Assembly (NCBI RefSeq): GCF_014648395.1
Contig: NZ_BMRA01000006.1
Span: forward strand, 375,202 to 439,201
DNA from: Micromonospora fulviviridis
Lineage (GTDB): Bacteria; Actinomycetota; Actinomycetes; Mycobacteriales; Micromonosporaceae
Direction of reading: 5' to 3'
Length of the DNA: 64,000 bases
Positions 39,417 through 48,618 of the stretch are shown piece by piece. Position 1 is the stretch's first letter. Every line of letters begins with the position of its first letter. The notes beneath the pieces were generated by a model that saw only the letters and a list, made by a program, of their open reading frames with translations, searched no databases and was not told where the DNA came from. The position numbers and the translations under genes are program-made.

Positions 39417-40883
39417 TCAGGCCCGCGCCCCACCCAGTCCCAGCAGCACGGCCAGGCCGAGCGCGCTGCGCGGTGCGTACGGCACCCGCCACAGGCCGCC
39501 GTGCGCCGCGGCGTACGCCTCGTCCCGCCACGGGTGCTGCTGCGCCGGACCGCCGCCGGTGCGCAGGTCGTGCACGAGCAGCGCGGCCATCAGGGTGTTG
39601 CTGGTGGCCGGCTCGAACACCTCGATGCCGAACCGGTGCGCCCCGGCGTACGCGGCCGCGAGGGCGCGGTTGCGCAGCACCGAGCGGGTCCGGGTGGGCG
39701 GGGCCACGGTGAACGACACGGTGGCGCCGGCGTCCCGGGCCACCGCCGCCCGCCAGCGTTGCAGCCGCTTGGCCAGCGCGTAGTTCGGTCCCTGCTGCGG
39801 CACCAGGCTGTCGTTGATCCCCGGGTCCGCCCCGGGCGGGTAGTTGCGGTGCAGCAGCCGGCCGCCGGAGAGCACCCGCAGCGCGCGGCGCGCCGGACCG
39901 CGGGCGGCATATCCGCGTTCGGCGTGGGCGACGGCCTCGGCGGGCACGGCGTACACGTCGGTGGGGGTGGCCAGGAAGGCCAGCGCGGCGTCCGGGCGGT
40001 GCCGTACCAGGTGGGCGGTGAGGGCGTCGACCGCGGTGGCGACGCGGACGTTGGTGGCGCCGTCGGCGTACACGTAGTTGCCGAGCACCAGCCGGCCGTC
40101 CAGGCCGCGCAGCCACCGGGCGGCCTGCGGCAGGCGGTGCAGCAGGTCGGCGCCGGCCCCGGCGGCGAGCGCGGCGTCGTCGCCGGCGGTGCCGGGCCGT
40201 ACCGGCAGGTGCAGCCGGCCGCCGTACCGGTGGGCGGTGCGCAGCAGGCGGCGCCAGATCTCCGGGCGCGGCAGGTCGACCGCGACCACGGCGCCGCCCC
40301 AGCGCAGCACGGACGGCAGCGGGCCCATCTCCGCGCCCGCGCCGAGCACCACGATCCGCTGGTCGCGTAGGTCCAGCCAGTCCGGGTTGGCCTGCACGGC
40401 GCGGACCGCCTCGGCGCAGCTCGGCTCGACGACGCCCGCGTCCACCCAGGCGTCGAGGCGCCGGCGCAGGTCGTCGCCGCGCAGGCGCTGTCCCCGGTAC
40501 GGCAGGGACAGCTCGCGCTCCACCGGGCCGGCGCCGGTCACCGTGGCGGTCTCCAGCGGCGGCTCCCGGTCGGGCAGCGCGAACGCCTCGTCCAGCGCGA
40601 CCTCGGCGCCGTCGGACGGGACGTAGCGCATCCGGGCGTGCAGGGCGGCGAGCCCGTCCCGGGCGATGGTAAGCGCGGCCTCCCGGGACAGCAGGCCGGC
40701 CTCGACGAGCCGGCGGAAATGCCCCAGGTAGCCGTGCCGCCAGTCGGTCTCGTGCTCGGCTGAGCGGGCGCCGACCGGGTCCACCGCCCGCAGGGCGTCG
40801 GCGACCACCGCCCGCCCCAGCGCGGTCGTGCTGCGCCGGCCGTCGCCGGTCGCGGGGAACACCACCCCGGTCGGGCCGTCCAC
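39417..40883 (-). CDS. Conserved protein of unknown function with Rossmann-like core
   Basis: 488 residues. No named family recognised. The middle carries a dinucleotide-binding-like strand-loop: RIVVLGAGAEMGPLPSVLRW at about 178-197 followed by VVAVDLPRP, as in NAD- or SAM-binding proteins. ALAFLATPTDVYAVP near 303 and NDSLVPQQGPNYALAKRLQRW near 360 look conserved. The C terminus is hydrophobic. The GTG has AGGAGGTGA upstream, so it is well translated. An oxidoreductase or methyltransferase role is possible, not shown. Confidence 0.75.
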   Translation of the reverse strand: MDGPTGVVFPATGDGRRSTTALGRAVVADALRAVDPVGARSAEHETDWRHGYLGHFRRLVEAGLLSREAALTIARDGLAALHARMRYVPSDGAEVALDEAFALPDREPPLETATVTGAGPVERELSLPYRGQRLRGDDLRRRLDAWVDAGVVEPSCAEAVRAVQANPDWLDLRDQRIVVLGAGAEMGPLPSVLRWGGAVVAVDLPRPEIWRRLLRTAHRYGGRLHLPVRPGTAGDDAALAAGAGADLLHRLPQAARWLRGLDGRLVLGNYVYADGATNVRVATAVDALTAHLVRHRPDAALAFLATPTDVYAVPAEAVAHAERGYAARGPARRALRVLSGGRLLHRNYPPGADPGINDSLVPQQGPNYALAKRLQRWRAAVARDAGATVSFTVAPPTRTRSVLRNRALAAAYAGAHRFGIEVFEPATSNTLMAALLVHDLRTGGGPAQQHPWRDEAYAAAHGGLWRVPYAPRSALGLAVLLGLGGARA

Positions 40884-41088
40884 GGCTCACCTCCTGCTCG
40901 TCCCGGCCGCCGCCGGCCGTGGGCCCACTCTGCCCCATCGCCCGCGCCGCCGCCCGCTCAGGTCACGTCCCGCGCACGGTTCGGTCACGACCGTCGCGCT
41001 TGGGTATCGGTCCGGCCACGGAGGGATCCGCCGCGACGCCGGTCTGCGTCAATGACCATGACCCGTCCCCAGCCCCTCGGAGGAAGCC

Positions 41089-42567
41089 ATGGTCCACATC
41101 AGACGGTCGGCGCTGCTGCTGGTGGCGATCGCCACCGCCATGGCGGTCAGCGCCTGCGGTTCGGACGGCGGCGCGCGGCGCGGCGACTCGGCTCCCGCGC
41201 CGGTCCGCCCGAACGGCGGCATCCCCTGGTCCGGTGACGAGACCCGGGCTTCGGACGACCCGCAGTCCACCTTCGCCGTGGACGTCGACACCGCGTCGTA
41301 CGGCTACGCCCGCCGGCTCATCATGGACGGCCGGCTGCCGGAGCGCGGCACAGTGCGGCCGGAGGAGTTCGTCAACTCGTTCCGCCAGGACTACCCGCAG
41401 CCCGCCGGCGACGGCTTCGCCGTGCACGTCGACGGCGCCCGCCTGCCGCGGACCCATGAGGCCGGCGGCGACGAGCGGCTGCTGCGGGTCGGCCTGCAGA
41501 CCCGGGCCGAGGACGAGGAGCGCCGCCCCGACGCGGCGCTCACCTTCGTCATCGACGTGTCCGGGTCGATGGGCGAGCCCGGCCGACTCGACCTGGTGCG
41601 CGACGCCCTGCACACGCTGGTGGACCAGCTGCGCCCCACCGACTCCATCGCCGTGGTCGAGTTCAGCGACAAGGCCCGGGTGGCCCGGGAGATGACGCCG
41701 GTGGCCGACGCCCGGCCGCTGCACGCGGCGATCGACTCGCTGCACACCCGGAGCAGCACCAACCTGGAGGCCGGGCTGGTGCTCGGCTACCGGGTGGCCC
41801 GGGACGGCTTCCGTCCCGGCCGGACGAACCGGGTGATCGTGCTCTCCGACGGGCTGGCGAACGTCGGCAGCACCGACGCGGAGCCGATCCTGCGCCGGGT
41901 ACGCGCCGAGGCGGAGAAGCAGATCGCCCTGCTCGGCGTGGGCGTCGGCAGCGACTACGGCGACGAGCTGATGGAGCAGCTGGCCGACCGGGGCGACGGC
42001 TTCGCGGTCTACGTCAGCGAGCGGGAGCAGGCCCGCAAGGTGTTCGTACAGCAGTTGCCGGCGACGCTGAGCGTGCGGGCGCTGGACGCCAAGGTGCAGG
42101 TGACGTTCGCGCCGCAGGCGGTGCGCTCCTACCGGCTGGTGGGCTACGACAACCGGGCGGTGGCCGACGAGGACTTCCGCGACGACCGGGTCGACGGCGG
42201 CGAGGTGGGCCCGGGGCACAGCGTCACGGCGCTCTACGCGGTCCGGCTCGCCGAGGGCGCGTCCCCGTCGGCCCGGATCGCCCAGGTGCAGGTGCGCTGG
42301 ACCGACCCGGCGGACCGTACGCCGGCCGAGACGTACGGTTCGGTGACCGTCGCCGACGTGGACCGGTCCTTCACCGAGGCGTCGCCACGGTTGCGGGCCT
42401 GCTACGCCGCGGCCTGGTTCGGCGAGACGCTGCGGGGTGACGGGTCCGGCGGGCAGGTCCGGTTGACCGACCTGGCCACCATCGCCGACGAGGCGGCCGC
42501 CGCCACCGAGGACGCCGAGGTGCGGGACCTGGCCCGGGTGATCCGCTCCGCCGACGAGCTGCGTTGA
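41089..42567 (+). CDS. VWA-domain lipoprotein (YfbK type)
   Basis: 492 residues with a lipoprotein signal (hydrophobic LLLVAIATAMAV and lipobox VSAC with Cys at residue 22). The YfbK N-terminal domain starts at STFAVDVDTASYGYARR. The von Willebrand A domain has the MIDAS motif DVSGSM near 156 and the TNLEAGL threonine near 223, followed by the C-terminal DUF3520-like part. Extracellular, membrane-anchored, metal-dependent protein-binding role. It is alone, divergent from the unknown gene. Confidence 0.9.
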   Translation: MVHIRRSALLLVAIATAMAVSACGSDGGARRGDSAPAPVRPNGGIPWSGDETRASDDPQSTFAVDVDTASYGYARRLIMDGRLPERGTVRPEEFVNSFRQDYPQPAGDGFAVHVDGARLPRTHEAGGDERLLRVGLQTRAEDEERRPDAALTFVIDVSGSMGEPGRLDLVRDALHTLVDQLRPTDSIAVVEFSDKARVAREMTPVADARPLHAAIDSLHTRSSTNLEAGLVLGYRVARDGFRPGRTNRVIVLSDGLANVGSTDAEPILRRVRAEAEKQIALLGVGVGSDYGDELMEQLADRGDGFAVYVSEREQARKVFVQQLPATLSVRALDAKVQVTFAPQAVRSYRLVGYDNRAVADEDFRDDRVDGGEVGPGHSVTALYAVRLAEGASPSARIAQVQVRWTDPADRTPAETYGSVTVADVDRSFTEASPRLRACYAAAWFGETLRGDGSGGQVRLTDLATIADEAAAATEDAEVRDLARVIRSADELR

Positions 42568-42606
42568 CCGACCGGGCCGGCGCCGGGCAGGGGAGGCGCC
42601 AGCCCG

Positions 42607-42718
42607 CGGCGCGTCAGCGGCGGGCAGGCTTTCGGCGCCGGGCGTCGGGTGTGCGGCGCGGAGGCTTCGGCTCCGGCGGCGCGTCAGCGGCGTGCGGGTT
42701 TCGGCTCCGGCGTCGGGC
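42607..42718. repeat. Imperfect direct repeat at the 3' end of the TIGR04222 gene
   Basis: 42607-42649 and 42677-42718 share CGGCGCGTCAGCGGCG and most of the following 27 bp, 70 bp apart. The right copy is the end of the TIGR04222 coding region, including its stop; the left copy lies beyond it and looks like a duplicated gene end. Confidence 0.6.
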
Positions 42719-43502
42719 GGCCGCGCTCCGGGTCGACACCGACCTGCACGGCGAGGCCCGGGTCGACGGCGAGCAGCGGGCGGGGTCCGAACAGCGCCAT
42801 CGCGGTGAGCAGCTGCTCGGTGCTCCGCTCGCGCCAGGCCGGCCGCTGCTGCGGGTCCAGCTCGGCGTGCTCCCGGCGCTGCCGGCGCAGCAGGCGGCGG
42901 GCGGCGGCGCCGGTCTCGGGCACCTCGCACAGCCACCAGCCGCCGAGTGCCGTGGCCAGGCAGCACAGCAGCAGGCCCACCACGGAGGCCGGCCCTCCGG
43001 CGTCGCGCCCCTCGACCGCGCTGTCCACCAGCCGGGTCACCCCGACCGCGGCGACCGCGAACAGCGGCAGGGTGCCCAGCGCGATGCGCCGCCGCTGCGC
43101 CGGGGTGAGCAGCCAGCCGTCCCGGACGAGCCGGCCGACCAGCCGGCGTAGCGCCCGGCCGACGCCGGGGTCGGCGAGCACGGCGGCCCAGGTCTGCGGC
43201 CGGCGCAGCGCGGCGTGCAGGGCGCGGACCAGCGCGGGCGACCGGGGTGGCGGCGGGCCGTCCACCGACAGGGTGGCCAGCTCACCGCGCTGCACCACGC
43301 CGGCGCGGTGCAGCGCGGCCAGGCCCACCTGGCAGGCCAGCAGGGCCCGGTCGGTGAGGTAGGCCAGCTCGACGGGGTCCGGGGCCGCGCCCCGGGCCCG
43401 CCGGCCGGTCAGCTCGCGCGCCGCCAGCGCGACGGCGAGGGCCACGGCGACCGCCCCCAGGTAGTCGAGGAGGAAGAGCGGTCCGCTGACACCCCAGAGC
43501 AT
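42684..43502 (-). CDS. TIGR04222-domain membrane protein
   Basis: 272 residues. An N-terminal helix (LFLLDYLGAVAVALAVALAA) is followed by a soluble part with ELAYLTDRALLACQVGLAAL, typical of this actinobacterial family, and two helices near 150-200. Many members end in a Gly/Cys- or Gly/His-rich tail; this one ends in a short basic Pro-rich tail instead. Function unknown. The repeat at 42607-42718 marks its end. Confidence 0.8.
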   Translation of the reverse strand: MLWGVSGPLFLLDYLGAVAVALAVALAARELTGRRARGAAPDPVELAYLTDRALLACQVGLAALHRAGVVQRGELATLSVDGPPPPRSPALVRALHAALRRPQTWAAVLADPGVGRALRRLVGRLVRDGWLLTPAQRRRIALGTLPLFAVAAVGVTRLVDSAVEGRDAGGPASVVGLLLCCLATALGGWWLCEVPETGAAARRLLRRQRREHAELDPQQRPAWRERSTEQLLTAMALFGPRPLLAVDPGLAVQVGVDPERGRPTPEPKPARR

Positions 43503-43556
43503 GGCGACAAGTATGGCCCGGCCGCGCGGGTCGCCCGACCGCCGCTCGGCCGCCGC

Positions 43557-45104
43557 TCAGGAGGCGTGGCTCACCTCACTGTCCCAGATCTGCGACCAGG
43601 GGCGGCGCAGGCCGCGGCAGACGAAGATCGGCTCGCCGTTCTCGTCGTTGTCCACGTCGACGCGCTGGTCGACCCGGCCGGCCTCGGTGACCTCGGTGAA
43701 CCAGGCACGCAGCTGGTCGGGGCGCTCCCAGCCGACGGCGATCACCACGTCGGCGTCGTCGGCCGGGCGGCCGAACCCGGCCATGCTGTTGTGCCCGGAG
43801 TAGGCCCGGGGCAGGTCGCGGGCCGGGCCGTAGCGGGCCAGCGCGCCGGCCTCGCCGTAGTTGCCGGTGAGCACGACCGCCCGGGCGCGCTCCTCGGGCG
43901 GCAGGCCCCGGTGCACGGCGGCGACCGAGTCGGCGAACGCGGGCCAGCCGATGGTCTCGCCGGCGTCGTAGTTGACCTCGACCACGAACCCGGGCAGCCG
44001 GTCGGCCGGCAGGGTGGGCAGCAGCAGGACCGCGCTGCTGGCGACCATCAGCGCGGCGGCGACGGCGAGCAGCGCCTGCCGCGCCCGGGCCGCGCCGCGC
44101 CGGGCCCACTCGGCGGTGACCACCGCGCCGGCCGCGGTGAGCACCAGCAGCAGCGGGGCGTCGTAGTAGCCCTTGCCGCCGGCGAGCAGGACGATCGCGA
44201 AGACCACGAGCCAGGCCCAGCCGATCACCCGGTACGCCGCCCAGGCGGGCCGGCGCAGCAGCGCCACGAGGCCGGCGATCCAGACCGGGGTGGCGAACGG
44301 GCTGATGATGATCAGTTGCAGCACGACCGCGTCCAGCCGGCCGCTGTAGGAGCTGTCGCCGTCGGCGATCGACGAGGCCACCGAGAGCTGGGGGAAGCCG
44401 TGCGCGGCCTGCCAGGCCACGTACGGCACGGCGAGCAGGACCGCGATCCCGGCGCCGGCCAGCACCCACCGGTCCCGCAGCAGCCGGCGGGGGCCGGCGA
44501 TCAGCACCCCGGCAAGCAGGCCGGCGCCGAGCAGCGCGGGCAGCAGCTTGTTGAGCATGCCCACGCCGAGCGCCAGGCCGATGCCGAGCGCCCAGCGGGT
44601 GTCGCCGGTGCGCAGCATCCGCACCGCGCACCAGGCGGCGGCGAGCCAGACCAGCATGTCGACGGTGGTGGTGCTGAGCAGGTGACCGGCGGCGAGCACC
44701 ACCCCGGCCGCGGCGGCGAGCACGGCGGCGGCCACCTGGGCGGCGCGTCCCGCGCCGAACTCCCGGGCGAGCGCCGCCACCAGCACCACCGACGCGCCGC
44801 CGATCAGCGCCGACGGGGTGCGCAGCAGCACCAGGTTGCCGGGTGCGACGGTGTCCGCCAGCCGGGCGAGGGCGGGCACGAGCGGGCCCTGATCGACGTA
44901 GCCCCAGTCGAGGTGCCGGCCGCAGAGCAGGAAGTAGAGCTCGTCGCGGTGGTAGCCGTAGCGGCCGGCGAGCAGCAGCAGCACGGCGGTGACGGCCCCG
45001 CCGACCAGCCAGGGCGCGGCGGCGCGCGGCCCGGGTGGCGGGGTCGTCGGCTCGGTGGGCGCCCCGGCGTCGGGGCGGTCCAGATCGGTGACGGGTTCGG
45101 CCAC
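43557..45104 (-). CDS. GT39-type membrane glycosyltransferase
   Basis: 515 residues with about ten helices. The first extracytoplasmic loop reads YGYHRDELYFLLCGRHLDWGYVDQGPLVP, recognisable by HRDELYF and WGYVDQGPL, which hold the catalytic Asp/Glu region of PMT-like (family 39/83) enzymes using polyprenyl-phosphate sugars. A C-terminal soluble domain follows. GTG at 45104 is used; the nearby ATG is out of frame. Substrate unknown; the donor could come from Ppm1-type enzymes. Confidence 0.85.
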   Translation of the reverse strand: MAEPVTDLDRPDAGAPTEPTTPPPGPRAAAPWLVGGAVTAVLLLLAGRYGYHRDELYFLLCGRHLDWGYVDQGPLVPALARLADTVAPGNLVLLRTPSALIGGASVVLVAALAREFGAGRAAQVAAAVLAAAAGVVLAAGHLLSTTTVDMLVWLAAAWCAVRMLRTGDTRWALGIGLALGVGMLNKLLPALLGAGLLAGVLIAGPRRLLRDRWVLAGAGIAVLLAVPYVAWQAAHGFPQLSVASSIADGDSSYSGRLDAVVLQLIIISPFATPVWIAGLVALLRRPAWAAYRVIGWAWLVVFAIVLLAGGKGYYDAPLLLVLTAAGAVVTAEWARRGAARARQALLAVAAALMVASSAVLLLPTLPADRLPGFVVEVNYDAGETIGWPAFADSVAAVHRGLPPEERARAVVLTGNYGEAGALARYGPARDLPRAYSGHNSMAGFGRPADDADVVIAVGWERPDQLRAWFTEVTEAGRVDQRVDVDNDENGEPIFVCRGLRRPWSQIWDSEVSHAS

Positions 45105-45201
45105 GTGCCCATGATGGTCCCGCCACGCCACCTCGCGCTGCCCCGCGCGGCCGGACGGAAATCGGTACCCGGCCGGCGACGGCACCGCTAGCGTGCCCGG
45201 G

Positions 45202-45687
45202 ATGCGCATCCGGGACTACACGCAGGCCGACTGGGCCCAGGTCTGGCCCATCGTCGAGGACGTCATCGTCGCCCAGGAGACCTTCCCCTACGACCCGACG
45301 TGGCCGGCCGAGGTGGCCCGCGAGGTGTGGGTGGAACGGCCACCGGGCCGCACCGTGGTCGCCGAGGAGGACGGCACGGTGCTCGGCACCGCCAAGATGG
45401 GCGCCAACCGGCCGGGTCCGGGCGCGCACGTGGCCACCGCCAGCTTCATGGTGGCCACTGCCGCCCGCGGTCGCGGCGTCGGCCGGGCCCTGTGCGAGCA
45501 CGCCCTGGACTGGGCCCGGCGGCAGGGCTTCGCCGCGATGCAGTTCAACGCGGTGGTGGATACCAACACGGCGGCCGTGGAGCTGTACCGGCGGCTCGGC
45601 TTCACGGTGATCGGCACCGTGCCGGAGTCGTTCGCGCACCCGAAACTCGGGCGGGTCGGGCTGCACGTCATGCACCGTCCCCTGTGA
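45202..45687 (+). CDS. GNAT acetyltransferase
   Basis: 161 residues with the full GNAT pattern: IRDYTQADWAQVWPIVEDVI at the start, the acetyl-CoA loop AARGRGVGRALCEHAL near 91 and NTAAVELYRRLGFTVIGTVP near 125. Close in style to phosphinothricin-type/RimI-like small-molecule acetyltransferases. ATG at 45202; a GTG nine bases earlier is possible. Start of a two-gene run with the cupin 27 bp downstream. Confidence 0.87.
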   Translation: MRIRDYTQADWAQVWPIVEDVIVAQETFPYDPTWPAEVAREVWVERPPGRTVVAEEDGTVLGTAKMGANRPGPGAHVATASFMVATAARGRGVGRALCEHALDWARRQGFAAMQFNAVVDTNTAAVELYRRLGFTVIGTVPESFAHPKLGRVGLHVMHRPL

Positions 45688-45714
45688 GCGGCGCGGCTGC
45701 GCGAGGATGGGCCG

Positions 45715-46110
45715 ATGAAGCCTGAGCCGATCGAGCTGGCCGCCGCCCTGGCGCGCTTCGACCAGCTGTGGAGTCCGCGCATCGTCACCACCGTCAACGA
45801 CTACGACGTCCGGATCGCCAAGGTGGCCGGCGAGCACGTCTGGCACGCCCACGACCACACCGACGAGTTCTTCCTGGTGCTCGACGGCGAGCTGCGGATC
45901 GCCCTGCGCGACGGCGCGGACGGCGCGGAACGCGAGGTGGTGCTGCCGCGCGGCGCCGTGTTCGTGGTGCCACGCGGGGTGGAGCACCGGCCGTCCGCGC
46001 CGGACGGCGCGTCGATCCTCATGTTCGAGCCGTCCGGCACGTCCAGCGTCGGGGAGCGGCACGACGAGGTGCCCGGGCACGTGGACGCCACCACCGGGCA
46101 CCGCCTCTGA
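45715..46110 (+). CDS. Cupin-domain protein
   Basis: 131 residues. Metal-binding motif HVWHAHDHTDEFFLVLDGE near residue 41 and motif 2 VVPRGVEHRPSAP near 83. Typical of small mononuclear cupins with unknown substrate. Same direction and close to the acetyltransferase; stop is 10 bp from the convergent MFS gene. Confidence 0.85.
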   Translation: MKPEPIELAAALARFDQLWSPRIVTTVNDYDVRIAKVAGEHVWHAHDHTDEFFLVLDGELRIALRDGADGAEREVVLPRGAVFVVPRGVEHRPSAPDGASILMFEPSGTSSVGERHDEVPGHVDATTGHRL

Positions 46111-46120
46111 CCAGGCCGCC

Positions 46121-47356
46121 TCAGCGCCCGGCCGGCGCCGGCTCCGCGGCGGCCGCCTGTGTCGGGACGGGCCAGCCCAGCCGGCGTACGCCGGGGACGG
46201 CGGCCGTCCCGACGCAGGCGAGCAGGACCAGCACCCCGGCCACCGCGAGCGGGGCCGGTGCGCCCCAGGCCCGGGCGGCGAGCGGGGCGAGGGCGTACCC
46301 GAGCGGCATGGCGCCCAGCGACATCAACCAGTCGTACGAGGTGACGCGGGCGAGCACCTCGGGCGGGAACTGGCCCTGCACCACGGTCTCCCAGATCGGG
46401 TTGAGGAAGCCGAGGGCGACCAGCGCGAGGCAGTAGGCGGTGACGGTCACCGGGGCGGGCGCGGCGGCGGCGAGCAGCAGCAGCGGCGCCGCGTACGCCG
46501 CCAGGGCCAGGTTGCCCAGCAGCACCGGCCGGCGGGGTCGGGCCCGCGCGGCGAGCAGCGACCCGGCCAGCAGGCCGACCGCGCCGGCCTGCTGGAGCAG
46601 CACCCAGACGCCCTCGCCGCCGAGCCGGTCCACGGCGATCACCGGGCCGAGGGTGAGCAGCACCGCGGCGGCGCCGTTCCAGACGCCGTGGGCGACCAGG
46701 CTGCTCCAGTACCAGTCGCGGGCCCGGACCTCCCGCCAGCCGAGCATCAGGTCGGCGCGGAGCGAGCGGTGCGGCACCGGCACGTGCCGCACCGCGATGA
46801 CGGCCAGCAGCGCGGCGCTGACCGCGAACGAGGCGGCGTCCAGCACGAACGCCCAGCCGGGCCCGACGGTCCAGATCAGCAGCCCGGCGAGGGCGGGGCC
46901 GGCCAGCCGGCTGGCGTTGGCGGTGGCGCCCAGGAGGGCGTTGGCGCGCTGCCGGCCGTCGCCGTCGACGGTCCCGGCGACCAGCGGGGATGCCGTGGGG
47001 ATGGCGAACGCCGAGGCCGCGCCGCCGACGGCCGAGGCCACCGCGAGGTGGGCCACCGCGGGGGCGCCGCCGAGCAGTTCGACGCCGACGGCCAGTTGGG
47101 CGGCGCAGCGCACCAGGTCGGTGGCGAGGGCGACGCGGCGGGCGGCGAACCGGTCGGCGACCACGCCGCCGAGGGGGAGCAGCAGCAGCCGGGGCACCAT
47201 CGCGCAGGCCAGCACCGTGGCGAGCGCGGCGGTCGAGCCGGTCGCCCGGAGCACGGCCAGGGCCAGCGCGGTGGGCACCACGGCGTCGCCGAGCGCGGAG
47301 ACGGTACGGCCGAGGAACAGCAGGCGGAAGGGGCGGAGCCGGAGAGGATGGGTCAC
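46121..47356 (-). CDS. MFS transporter (MefA/tetracycline-efflux-like)
   Basis: 411 residues and about 12 helices. It begins LRPFRLLFLGRTVSALGDAVVPTALALAV with a DUF894/enterobactin-exporter-like start and has motif A LGGVVADRFAARRVAL near 58. Probably an exporter. GTG at 47356 is chosen as the point where homology-like sequence begins; the frame is open much further upstream, into the divergent MarR gene. No ribosome-binding site is visible, so a leaderless transcript is possible. Confidence 0.85.
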   Translation of the reverse strand: MTHPLRLRPFRLLFLGRTVSALGDAVVPTALALAVLRATGSTAALATVLACAMVPRLLLLPLGGVVADRFAARRVALATDLVRCAAQLAVGVELLGGAPAVAHLAVASAVGGAASAFAIPTASPLVAGTVDGDGRQRANALLGATANASRLAGPALAGLLIWTVGPGWAFVLDAASFAVSAALLAVIAVRHVPVPHRSLRADLMLGWREVRARDWYWSSLVAHGVWNGAAAVLLTLGPVIAVDRLGGEGVWVLLQQAGAVGLLAGSLLAARARPRRPVLLGNLALAAYAAPLLLLAAAAPAPVTVTAYCLALVALGFLNPIWETVVQGQFPPEVLARVTSYDWLMSLGAMPLGYALAPLAARAWGAPAPLAVAGVLVLLACVGTAAVPGVRRLGWPVPTQAAAAEPAPAGR

Positions 47357-47363
47357 TTCGGCA

Positions 47364-47408
47364 GGATACTTCGACGCCGAATATTTCGACAACGAATATT
47401 TCGCCACC
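47364..47408. promoter_or_regulatory. Three tandem 15-bp repeats in the MFS/MarR divergent promoter
   Basis: GGATACTTCGACGCC, GAATATTTCGACAAC and GAATATTTCGCCACC follow one another with a period of 15 bp. The last two contain the near-palindrome CGAATATTTCG (47378-47388 and 47393-47403). They fill the 63-bp space between the two divergent starts, so a bound MarR protein would cover both promoters. Confidence 0.7.
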
Positions 47409-47419
47409 GGCGTACCGTG

Positions 47420-47929
47420 ATGGGGGTGACCGACCGCGACCTCGTCGACGAGCACGTCGAACGCTGGCTGCCCGTGCTGCCCGACCTCGACCCCGACATG
47501 GAGGGGGCGGTGGTCCGGATGTCGCTGCTCACCCGGCACCTGCGCGACGTGAAGGACCGGGCGCTGGCCGAGCTGGACCTCCAGGAGAAGGAGTACGGCA
47601 CCCTGCACGCCCTCGCCGGCCGGGGTGGTCGGGGCGCGCCCTCGGAGATCGCCGGTGACCTGCGGATGGCGCCCGCCTCGATCACCGCTCGGGTGGACGC
47701 GCTGGTGCGTCGGGGCTTCGTCCGGCGGATCCCGTCCGAGGTGGACCGGCGCCGGATCGACGTCGAACTCACCGACGCCGGCCGCGCCGCCTGGCGGCGC
47801 GCCATCGCGGTGGTGGGCGACGAGGAGCACCGGGTCCTCGGCGCGTTGACGCCGGAGGAGCGGCGGGTCCTGTCCGACCTGCTCCGCCGGGTCACCCTGG
47901 CGGCCGGGCCGCCGCCAGGCCGGATCTGA
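47420..47929 (+). CDS. MarR-family regulator
   Basis: 169 residues. The winged helix is at about 60-115: EKEYGTLHALAGRGG, PSEIAGDLRMAPASITARVDALVRR (ends PSEIAGD and ALVRR) and the wing DRRRIDVELTDAGR. Helices at both ends form the dimer. ATG at 47420, with GTGs at 47417 and 47426 as alternatives. Divergent from the MFS exporter, its probable target. Confidence 0.88.
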   Translation: MGVTDRDLVDEHVERWLPVLPDLDPDMEGAVVRMSLLTRHLRDVKDRALAELDLQEKEYGTLHALAGRGGRGAPSEIAGDLRMAPASITARVDALVRRGFVRRIPSEVDRRRIDVELTDAGRAAWRRAIAVVGDEEHRVLGALTPEERRVLSDLLRRVTLAAGPPPGRI

Positions 47930-47998
47930 CCGGCCGGAATGTCGGTGGCCGGGACTAGGTTGGCCATCGACCAGCCGACACCCCACCAGGGAGGCCCC

Positions 47999-48565
47999 AT
48001 GAGCACGCTCGTCGACCGACCGCACACCGCCCTGCTTGTCATCGACGTGCAGAACGGTGTGGTGCAGCACGCGTACGACCGGGACCGGGTGGTGGGCAAC
48101 ATCGCCGCCCTCGTCGACCGGGCCCGGGCGGCCGGGGTCGAGGTGGTCTGGGTGCAGCACCGCAGCGAGGAGCTGCCCACCGGCAGCGAGCAGTGGCAGT
48201 ACGTGCCCGAGCTGGCGCGCCGCGACGAGGAGGCGCTGGTGCACAAGGCCTACGGCGACTCGTTCGAGGAGACCGACCTGGAGTCCGTCCTCGCCGCGCG
48301 GGGCGTCGGCCGGCTCGTCGTGACCGGCGCGCAGACCGACGCGTGCATCCGCTCGACGCTGCACGGCGCGATCACCCGGGGCTACGACGCGACGCTCGTC
48401 GCCGACGCCCACACCACCGAGGACCTCTCCGCCTACGGCGCGCCCGCGCCCGAGCAGGTGATCGCCCACACCAACCTCTACTGGCAGTACCACTCCGCGC
48501 CCGGCCGCACCGCCGGCACGGTCGACACCGCCGACGTCGACTTCGCCGCCCCGGTCCCCGCCTGA
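47999..48565 (+). CDS. Cysteine hydrolase (isochorismatase family)
   Basis: 188 residues with the Asp-Lys-Cys triad: LLVIDVQNG near residue 13, VHKAYGDSF near 80, and VTGAQTDACIRST near 108 with the nucleophilic Cys. Acts on an amide or vinyl-ether bond; nicotinamidase-like or isochorismatase-like, not resolved. GGGAGG lies just before the ATG. Confidence 0.9.
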   Translation: MSTLVDRPHTALLVIDVQNGVVQHAYDRDRVVGNIAALVDRARAAGVEVVWVQHRSEELPTGSEQWQYVPELARRDEEALVHKAYGDSFEETDLESVLAARGVGRLVVTGAQTDACIRSTLHGAITRGYDATLVADAHTTEDLSAYGAPAPEQVIAHTNLYWQYHSAPGRTAGTVDTADVDFAAPVPA

Positions 48566-48618
48566 GCCGAGCCTCCGGCCGCCACGGCGCACCCAGCGCT
48601 GGCTGCCTAGGCCTCTGC

